Origin: an uncultured Bartonella sp. | GTDB taxonomy: Bacteria > Pseudomonadota > Alphaproteobacteria > Rhizobiales > Rhizobiaceae | NCBI RefSeq assembly: GCF_945277285.1 | Contig: NZ_CALYPR010000001.1 | Span: 372,001-436,000 of the forward strand | Length of the DNA: 64,000 bases | Reading direction: 5' to 3' | Part shown: one piece after another, positions 58,537 through 64,000 of the stretch | Position numbering within the stretch: position 1 is the stretch's first letter | How the letters are laid out: each line of letters opens with the position of its first letter | The notes under the pieces: model-generated | The model's input: only the letters and a program-made list of their open reading frames with translations | What the model was told of the DNA's origin: nothing | The model's database searches: none | Translations under genes and position numbers: made by a program

Positions 58537-59277
58537 TTATTGGTTTTTGCCACCCAAAGTCTGGATCGCCTGGCTGCTTCTTTCTTCCTGCTGACGCATC
58601 ATCGCCTCAACACGTTCGAAAGCCCGCGTCACTTCAATCAGCCGCGTCATTTCGATGACACCGTTCACGTTCGAGTTTTCCAGAAATCCCTGAACAACAC
58701 CGTTGGCCGCATCACCCTGTATCGGAATAGGAGCCTTATCCGGAACAACAGAAGCATTCGGCCCATAGCTTAGCTTGCTATTAGGCTGAAACTGGTAAAG
58801 TCCTATAGCCGCCACTTGCAAATTGTTTTGATAAATCGCGCCATCAGCGGCGATACGCGGAGAACCATTTGCCGGATCAATCTGTATTGGTGCACCACCA
58901 TTATCGAGAAATGGATAGCCTTGAACAGAAACAAGCCCGCCTTCGGGGGTCATAATCATACGACCATCCCGAGTATAGACCTGACCATTGGGCGTTTGTA
59001 ATGAAAAATAGGAATCGCCATTCACGGCAATATCCAAAGCATTGCCGGTTTGTGTTACAGGACCACGATTGGTTGAGATATAGCTGTTTCCTGAAGAACT
59101 GAAATTGACATTCTGATTATTGTCACGGGCGACAGGCGAAACAAGTGTAGAAAACTTCATCTCTTCCGAGCGAAACCCCGGCGTGTTTACATTGGCCATA
59201 TTGCGCGCAATAGTTTCCATGCGCCGATCTAGACTAATTTGACCCGAAACACCGACATAGACCGGATTTTGCATCAA
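58537..59277 (-). CDS. flgF: Proximal rod protein FlgF
   Basis: This 246-residue rod subunit starts MMQNPVYVGVSGQISLDRRMETIARNMANVNTPGFRSEEMKFSTLV. It ends QGFLENSNVNGVIEMTRLIEVTRAFERVEAMMRQQEERSSQAIQTLGG. It follows the DUF1217 gene by about 80 bp and precedes fliI. Confidence 0.95.
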   Translation of the reverse strand: MMQNPVYVGVSGQISLDRRMETIARNMANVNTPGFRSEEMKFSTLVSPVARDNNQNVNFSSSGNSYISTNRGPVTQTGNALDIAVNGDSYFSLQTPNGQVYTRDGRMIMTPEGGLVSVQGYPFLDNGGAPIQIDPANGSPRIAADGAIYQNNLQVAAIGLYQFQPNSKLSYGPNASVVPDKAPIPIQGDAANGVVQGFLENSNVNGVIEMTRLIEVTRAFERVEAMMRQQEERSSQAIQTLGGKNQ

Positions 59278-59359
59278 TCTTTGTCCTTTCTTGCCCAGAC
59301 AGTCTTGGCCATCTGGTTTCCATTAAGGCGACAACAGATCGAAGCAAAAAGCTTTAAGA

Positions 59360-60160
59360 TCAATTGCCGCCGGGTTTAAGCGACTGCATAGCAATCATCG
59401 AGGCATTTGAAAATCCAAATGTGCTTCCTGTATTTGTGCTTTGCAGAAGAGTTAAAGCAGGGCTCACCTGTGGCTGGTTCTTGGCATCATACATTGCTGA
59501 AAACCGGCCAATAAATTTTTCCAGTTTTGCTGGATCAGCCAAGTCATCATAAGTAAGCCGTGACTCAAGCAGCCGTTTTTGCGCTTCGACATCTGATCCC
59601 CGAACACTGTCAGGTATACCGAGAGCAGTATAGACAACAGCAGACAGAGCCTTGTCAGAAATTAGCTGATAGGCCCATCCATCTTTTGATAAGGTATCGT
59701 TTTTGGCCATTGCACCAACTGTACGGGTGAAATAGAGCGCAAGACGCGTTCCCTCGTTCTGGTCACCAACCTGCGTTTCAAGCGTTTGCTGCATATATTT
59801 ATTAACAGCAGCAGTCGTTGCACTGGTTTGAGATGTAGCCTTATCACCATATTTGTTAAAGTTAAAAGCAGCCGCGAATTGCTGATAACGTTTATCAACG
59901 AGCCCTGTGGCATAGTCTGCATCGGTTAAAATCTTACGCATCATGCCCTTTGCATAGCTCATGTCTTCTAGTCCATAGGCTTTCATGGCATAATTGAACA
60001 AACGCGTGTCGCTAAGAAAATCATCGACCGTTTTTACGCTTTTTATGTTCTGAGTATAATAATCGGTCTCACGCTTGACATCAGGCTGTTTCATGATCCT
60101 GTCAAGCGTTTTTGACATATTATCAATTGTACTTCTATAGCTGACGTAAGTGCCAATCAT
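59360..60160 (-). CDS. DUF1217 domain flagellar protein
   Basis: This 266-residue protein belongs to DUF1217, found in flagellar loci of rhizobia and relatives, including upstream of flgF. TDYYTQNIKSVKTVDDFLSDTRLFNYAMKAYGLEDMSYAKGMMRKIL is the conserved region, with KFIGRFSAMYDAKN near the end. No signal peptide or membrane helix is seen. Function is not established; the rod-like helical ends suggest an axial or export-associated protein. A promoter motif lies just upstream. Confidence 0.88.
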   Translation of the reverse strand: MIGTYVSYRSTIDNMSKTLDRIMKQPDVKRETDYYTQNIKSVKTVDDFLSDTRLFNYAMKAYGLEDMSYAKGMMRKILTDADYATGLVDKRYQQFAAAFNFNKYGDKATSQTSATTAAVNKYMQQTLETQVGDQNEGTRLALYFTRTVGAMAKNDTLSKDGWAYQLISDKALSAVVYTALGIPDSVRGSDVEAQKRLLESRLTYDDLADPAKLEKFIGRFSAMYDAKNQPQVSPALTLLQSTNTGSTFGFSNASMIAMQSLKPGGN

Positions 60161-60181
60161 AGGATTACCTTTCCTCAGTAA

Positions 60182-60224
60182 ATCTTTTCTAGCGGATGAA
60201 ACTTGCCCGAAACTGAATTCACCG
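60182..60224 (-). promoter_or_regulatory. Candidate flagellar promoter/activator site upstream of the DUF1217-flgF unit
   Basis: On the minus strand: TTTCG-GGCAAG, then 10 bp, then TAGAAA (CAAG at 60205-60202, -10-like box at 60191-60186). The upstream half-site is weak (ATTCAG). It begins about 22 bp from the DUF1217 start codon. It is in the DUF1217/motA divergent region, which shows nothing else clear. Confidence 0.5.
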
Positions 60225-60452
60225 TTACAATTTCAATGGCTGTTTCCATTATAATCGCCTTGCCTATTATAAACTATAATATCACAACCGCCTTTATTAT
60301 TATGATATAATAACTAAAATGCCTGTTTTTTAGTTTTCTGGCAAGGTTCTTGGGTTAATGTAACAATTAAACGATCGATTTTGGTATGGCAAGCTTCACA
60401 CAAGGCCGCTATTCTATACATTCGATGACTTGAGAAATTAGGAGCGTTTACG

Positions 60453-61328
60453 TTGGGTGTTATTCTCGGACTAGCAATTGCACTTGGCTGTATCCTCGGA
60501 AGCTTTATGGCAATGGGGGGGCATGTATCGGTTCTTATGCAACCTTGGGAATTTGTCATTATTCTAGGGGCTGCATTTGGTACTTTTATTATTGCTAATC
60601 CCTTTTCAACCATTAAAGATACGATAAAAGCCACTCTGGAGGCAATGAAAGAAGCTGTCCCGAAACAGAAAGATTATCTTTCGTTGTTAGGTCTCCTTTA
60701 CGCCTTGATGCGCGAGATGCGGTCAAAATCACGTTCGGAAGTTGAAGGCCATTTCGATAATCCGAAAGAATCCTCAATCTTCCAGCAATATCCGACAATT
60801 TTGAAAGACGATTCGATTACCAATTTTATCTGTGACTATTGCCGCCTCATTCTTGTTGGCAATGCACGACCGTTTGAAATCGAAGCATTGATGGATGAAG
60901 AGATCCATACTATTTCGCAAGATTCACTGAAATCGGCCTCGGCATTACAAACAGTAGCCGATGCGCTTCCTGCGTTAGGTATTGTTGCTGCGGTTCTCGG
61001 TGTTGTTAAGGCAATGGGACATCTTAATGAATCACCTGAAGTTCTGGGACACTATATTGGTGCGGCTCTTGTTGGAACTTTTGGTGGTATTTTCTTTGCT
61101 TATGCCGTATTTGCGCCAATTGCTGCAAAAATCAAACTGGTACGTGGCAAAAGAACACGCATTTACATGGTGATCAAACAGACATTGCTGGCTTATATGA
61201 ATGGTGCGATGCCGCAAATTGCCCTTGAATATGGACGTAAAACAATTTCTGCAAAAGACCGCCCGACAATTGATGTGGTTGAACAGGAAGCAATTTCTGG
61301 TCAGCCGTCAAGTAAAGAGGCTGCGTAA
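60453..61328 (+). CDS. motA: Flagellar stator protein MotA
   Basis: This 291-residue inner-membrane protein has four hydrophobic segments. [45 protein letters not shown] and [24 protein letters not shown] are family hallmarks. The C-terminal pair of helices contains [23 protein letters not shown]. The start is TTG at 60453 with AGGAG about 8 nt upstream; no ATG fits. It heads the plus-strand run motA-fliM-(DUF6468-like)-fliN-fliG. Confidence 0.96.
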   Translation: MGVILGLAIALGCILGSFMAMGGHVSVLMQPWEFVIILGAAFGTFIIANPFSTIKDTIKATLEAMKEAVPKQKDYLSLLGLLYALMREMRSKSRSEVEGHFDNPKESSIFQQYPTILKDDSITNFICDYCRLILVGNARPFEIEALMDEEIHTISQDSLKSASALQTVADALPALGIVAAVLGVVKAMGHLNESPEVLGHYIGAALVGTFGGIFFAYAVFAPIAAKIKLVRGKRTRIYMVIKQTLLAYMNGAMPQIALEYGRKTISAKDRPTIDVVEQEAISGQPSSKEAA

Positions 61329-61330
61329 AA

Positions 61331-62368
61331 ATGTCGGAAGCAACCCCTGATAAAGTAACGCAAACCGCTGGGACAGCCGGTGCATCTGGTAGTGATGCAC
61401 AAGGTACAGGCGGCACAAGCGCTGGCGCATCGGGTGAATCTGTTGAAGAAAAGAAAAAAGATGTTCTGGCTGAACATATTTTGCGCGCTGCCGGTCTGTC
61501 CGGTGACGATCTTATGGCTTTCCAACATGTTTTTGGAGATGCAGCAACCAGTTTATGCGCAAGGTTGGCGCAATATACGTCGGCTACATTCACTGTAGAA
61601 GTTAAATCGCTTGATACGCTGAAAGCAGACGCGCTTCCCAATATTATTACTGGGGACACGCTTGTCGTAAGGTTCGAGGCAGACCGTTGGGGTGGTGACG
61701 TATTGTTTGTGCTGGATGCAAATCTTGTAGGCTTGATGACAGATGCCTTTTTCGGTGCGGCAGAACCGGCAATTCTTAACCGCAATGGAAGGCCGTTCAG
61801 TCCGGTTGAAACCAAAACCGGCGAGACATCGGCAAAAATTTTATCCTTGGCTATGGATGATGTGTTTGGAAATGGCGATGGAACGCTGTTCAACTTCAAA
61901 CAAACAATTGATGCCCAACAGTTTGACATGGAAGAATTCGAACAATTACGGATGTTTTCTTGTCTGCTATCGGTAAAATCCGGCGAGGTTGAAACTACAC
62001 TGAATATTCTTATGCCACGAAGCTGCCATCGCCCCATTCAGGAAGCTGTCACCCGTGTTTTGCGGGCACCTTCAACGCGCACGGATCCTTTATGGGCCAA
62101 GCGGTTGCGTCAGGAAGTCAGTCGCGCCCATGTTGCGATTGAAGCTTATATTCTCCAAGGCTCGATGACCTTGAACGATTTGCTGCATATCGAAGTCGGG
62201 CAGGTTTTGCCACTCCCGGCCAATGCTGTCAAACAGGTAAGATTGCGCAGTGGCGATAAGCCCCTTTACAAATGCTCTTTAGGAAAAGTGGGATCAAATT
62301 TTTCAGTGCGGGTAACCGAACCGATTGATGAAGAAGAGGAAATGTATGATGAACTGGTTCATAATTAA
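61331..62368 (+). CDS. fliM: Flagellar switch protein FliM
   Basis: This 345-residue C-ring protein has an Ala/Gly/Thr-rich first 40 residues, a CheC-like middle domain (LKADALPNIITGDTLVVRFEADRWGGDVLFVLDANLVGLMTDAFFG), and a C-terminal SpoA domain (AYILQGSMTLNDLLHIEVGQVLPLPANAVKQVRLRSGDKPLYKCSLGKVGSNFSVRV). It starts 2 bp after motA. It lacks the usual short CheY-binding N-terminal motif of enteric FliM, as do other rhizobial forms. Confidence 0.92.
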   Translation: MSEATPDKVTQTAGTAGASGSDAQGTGGTSAGASGESVEEKKKDVLAEHILRAAGLSGDDLMAFQHVFGDAATSLCARLAQYTSATFTVEVKSLDTLKADALPNIITGDTLVVRFEADRWGGDVLFVLDANLVGLMTDAFFGAAEPAILNRNGRPFSPVETKTGETSAKILSLAMDDVFGNGDGTLFNFKQTIDAQQFDMEEFEQLRMFSCLLSVKSGEVETTLNILMPRSCHRPIQEAVTRVLRAPSTRTDPLWAKRLRQEVSRAHVAIEAYILQGSMTLNDLLHIEVGQVLPLPANAVKQVRLRSGDKPLYKCSLGKVGSNFSVRVTEPIDEEEEMYDELVHN

Positions 62369-62816
62369 TATTGTAAGCGCTGTTCTTGCAATGACATCTC
62401 TCGGAGTATTTGTCATTACATCGCGTAAACTGGCCAGTACAATTCGCTTGGGGCGCCAACTTGCCGAGCAAGTTCATGTGGCGACATCTAGCCTTGACCG
62501 CGCCGTCAGAGCATTGCGTGAAGAACATCAGGATTTCCGTGACGAAAATAAAAAACTTGACGCACGTATTACTGAATCTTCGCGTATCCGTCGTGAAGTT
62601 GACCGCTCGGTCGCCCATATGGAAACAATCCGCAACCAGTTGCAAGGAGATTTTAACCGGCTACGTGGTATATTGACAGCTCAATCGCATGGTCCGTCGG
62701 CAAATTCCGCGCCGAGCCATTCTGCCGCCCCGCGTGCGATGCAAAACAACGGTTTGCCAGTTTTTGTGCAACGCAGAGTTCATAAAGCAGATCTTGGCAA
62801 TAAGGTTCAATTTTAA
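62346..62816 (+). CDS. DUF6468-like membrane-anchored motility protein (putative)
   Basis: This protein of about 156 residues has an N-terminal membrane helix (WFIINIVSAVLAMTSLGVFVI). A basic region and a coiled coil follow (SSLDRAVRALREEHQDFRDENKKLDARITESSRIRREVDRSVAHMETI), then a Ser/Ala/Pro-rich tail. It overlaps the end of fliM and precedes fliN. This matches the small DUF6468-type gene seen in flagellar operons of alphaproteobacteria, related to PflI of Caulobacter as I recall it. An upstream ATG at 62325 is less likely, since it places a Lys/Arg stretch inside fliM. Confidence 0.7.
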   Translation: MMNWFIINIVSAVLAMTSLGVFVITSRKLASTIRLGRQLAEQVHVATSSLDRAVRALREEHQDFRDENKKLDARITESSRIRREVDRSVAHMETIRNQLQGDFNRLRGILTAQSHGPSANSAPSHSAAPRAMQNNGLPVFVQRRVHKADLGNKVQF

Positions 62817-62851
62817 TTGGAAACGGCAAATAGCCGCGATGAAACGGTGAG

Positions 62852-63364
62852 ATGATGGCAGACGATACAAAACCAACAAATACTCCGCCGATGGGGGCAA
62901 AGCCGACAATGCCTCCCCGTCCGGCCGGCGCGCCCATGGCGGGAGGTTTCAAGCCGAATGCCCCTGCCGGCGGTGCTGCTCCATTTGGTGGTGTTCATCC
63001 CGGCGCTGCTGGTGGTTTTGGTGCAAACCCTCAAAAACCGGCGGGTGGTGGTTTTGCCGCTGGTGGTGGCTTTGGCGCTACGGGTGCGAAAGGGCCACAA
63101 ACCCAGCAAAGCGAACCTGCCGGCAATGCCGACCTTATCATGAGTATTCCTGTCGAGGTACAGGTCGTTTTAGGAGGTACAACAATGCCGGTTGCAACCT
63201 TGATGAATCTTGGTCGCGGTGCTGTTATAACGCTTGATAAACAAATCGGTGATCCGGTAGACATTGTGGTAAACGGCCGCATTATTGCTCGCGGTGAAGT
63301 GATTGTGATGGAAGATGATTCATCACGCTTTGGTGTGAGTTTGACTGAAATCATCGGCAAATAA
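62852..63364 (+). CDS. fliN: Flagellar switch protein FliN with Gly/Pro/Ala-rich extension
   Basis: This is a 170-residue C-ring protein. The first ~88 residues are extremely rich in Gly, Pro and Ala (PPRPAGAPMAGGFKPNAPAGG and similar). The SpoA domain follows, with IMSIPVEVQVVLGGTTMPVATLMNLGRGAVITLDKQIGDPVDIVVNGRIIARGEVIVMEDDSSRFGVSLTEIIGK. GGTGAG precedes the double ATG at 62852. It follows the DUF6468-like gene by 35 bp. Confidence 0.95.
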   Translation: MMADDTKPTNTPPMGAKPTMPPRPAGAPMAGGFKPNAPAGGAAPFGGVHPGAAGGFGANPQKPAGGGFAAGGGFGATGAKGPQTQQSEPAGNADLIMSIPVEVQVVLGGTTMPVATLMNLGRGAVITLDKQIGDPVDIVVNGRIIARGEVIVMEDDSSRFGVSLTEIIGK

Positions 63365-63392
63365 ATTATTCAAATGCGTTTGAAAGACAGTT

Positions 63393-64000
63393 ATGGCACC
63401 TTCAGAACAGGAAAAAACAACAGGAAATGAAGAGCCCGCAGCAGCTCCTTCTGCCGTTACGCAAAAAACTTCATCCTCTGTTATTGACAGCCTAACTGGG
63501 CAACAAAAAGTTGCCGCACTTCTTGTTGCCATGGGAAAACCGGCAGCAGCAAAAATACTTAAACATTTTTCGCCCGATGATCTTCGTCGGCTGAGCGGTC
63601 AGGCCCACACCCTTCCCAATATTAGCGTTGCTGATTTTGACGTTCTTGTTCACCAGTTTGAAGATGCTTTTGCCGAAGGGGTTTCGTTTTCTCAGGCGGG
63701 TGAACGATTTGACAACCTTGTTCAGGAAACCCTGCCTGAAGATGAAGCGGCCGCAGTACTTGACCCTAATGCAACCCCTGCTCTTCCCGAGGAAAGCCTA
63801 TGGGAAATCATGGGGAAGATGACCGCTGAAGATTTACAGCAGCATCTCTCGCTAGAACATCCACAGGTCATTGCCTATATTATTTCGAAACTTCCTTCTG
63901 ACCTTGCGGCTAAATTATTGCTTCTACAGACGATGGCCGAGCGCGGCGATATTATTTATCGAACATTGCATTTGCGTACAGTTTTACCGATTGTCGACGA
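63393..64000 (+). CDS. fliG: Flagellar switch protein FliG (N-terminal part, cut by window edge)
   Basis: The ATG at 63393 opens a frame of at least 202 residues that runs off the right edge. After a Glu/Ala/Ser-rich start it shows LTGQQKVAALLVAMGKPAAAKILKHFSPDDLRRLSGQAHTL and LQQHLSLEHPQVIAYIISKLPSDLAAKLL, the FliG N and middle domains that bind FliF and FliM. The C-terminal torque helix is outside the window. It lies 28 bp after fliN. Confidence 0.93.
   Translation, partial: MAPSEQEKTTGNEEPAAAPSAVTQKTSSSVIDSLTGQQKVAALLVAMGKPAAAKILKHFSPDDLRRLSGQAHTLPNISVADFDVLVHQFEDAFAEGVSFSQAGERFDNLVQETLPEDEAAAVLDPNATPALPEESLWEIMGKMTAEDLQQHLSLEHPQVIAYIISKLPSDLAAKLLLLQTMAERGDIIYRTLHLRTVLPIVD

Noticed and set aside
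59281..59310. CTTGCCCAGAC upstream of flgF as a fifth motif copy
   Set aside because: It lacks the conserved CGA after the first box, and no TA-rich box lies at the right distance.

Overview
The window looks like a chromosome segment from a flagellated Bartonella or a very close relative (Alphaproteobacteria, Hyphomicrobiales). Four things support this: moderately AT-rich DNA; an IalB-type invasion-associated protein; the alphaproteobacterial order obgE-proB-proA-nadD-rsfS-rlmH-envC-ctpA; and a Brucella/Rhizobium-type flagellar locus with FtcR, FlaF, FlbT, MotC, MotE and a DUF1217 protein. Species cannot be fixed from sequence reading alone. Flagellated bee-gut Bartonella are a reasonable guess.

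Positions 1-30,900 are mostly housekeeping and transport. In order they hold: the start of an M3 peptidase (dcp-like); an orphan peptide-binding ABC protein; mgtE with a structured leader; typA and ppa; two MHS-type MFS transporters flanking a YggT protein; a metal-efflux set (small HMA chaperone, MerR regulator, Zn/Cd-type P1B ATPase with a His-rich tail, and a clear MerR operator); an IalB homologue; rppH; ctpA-envC; rlmH-rsfS-nadD-proA-proB-obgE; rlmE-ppx; tRNA-Gln(CTG); a small acidic protein; phnN; purU; and an unknown hydrophilic protein.

Positions 30,936-64,000 are one large flagellar locus. Most genes lie on the minus strand in translationally coupled runs: flgF-fliI-(unknown), flgB-flgC-(62-aa ORF)-fliE-flgG-flgA-flgI-motE-flgH-fliL-fliP, two tandem flagellin genes, fliF-(FliH-like)-motB-motC-fliK-(lytic transglycosylase), ftcR, and flgE-flgK-flgL-flaF-flbT-flgD-fliQ. 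At the right end motA-fliM-(DUF6468-like)-fliN-fliG run on the plus strand and fliG is cut by the window edge. Together they encode the MS ring, rod, P and L rings, hook, junction proteins, filament, part of the export gate, export ATPase, stator and switch. flhA, flhB and fliR are not in the window, and no fliJ was recognised. The flhA-fliR pair that usually follows fliQ is replaced by an unrelated gene on the other strand.

The most interesting signals are regulatory. (1) A shared promoter-like motif lies upstream of flgB, fliF, flgE and the DUF1217/flgF unit. It has two half-sites 11 bp apart, the second ending CAAG, followed after exactly 10 bp by a TA-rich -10-like box. This is a good candidate for the site of the OmpR-type regulator FtcR, which is encoded here. 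(2) The two flagellin genes are almost identical over about 1.26 kb including their leaders, and each leader can pair its Shine-Dalgarno region with an upstream segment; flbT, a known post-transcriptional flagellin regulator, is in the same locus. (3) mgtE has two mutually exclusive 8-bp stems just before its ribosome binding site. (4) Three unrecognised genes sit inside or beside tight flagellar operons.
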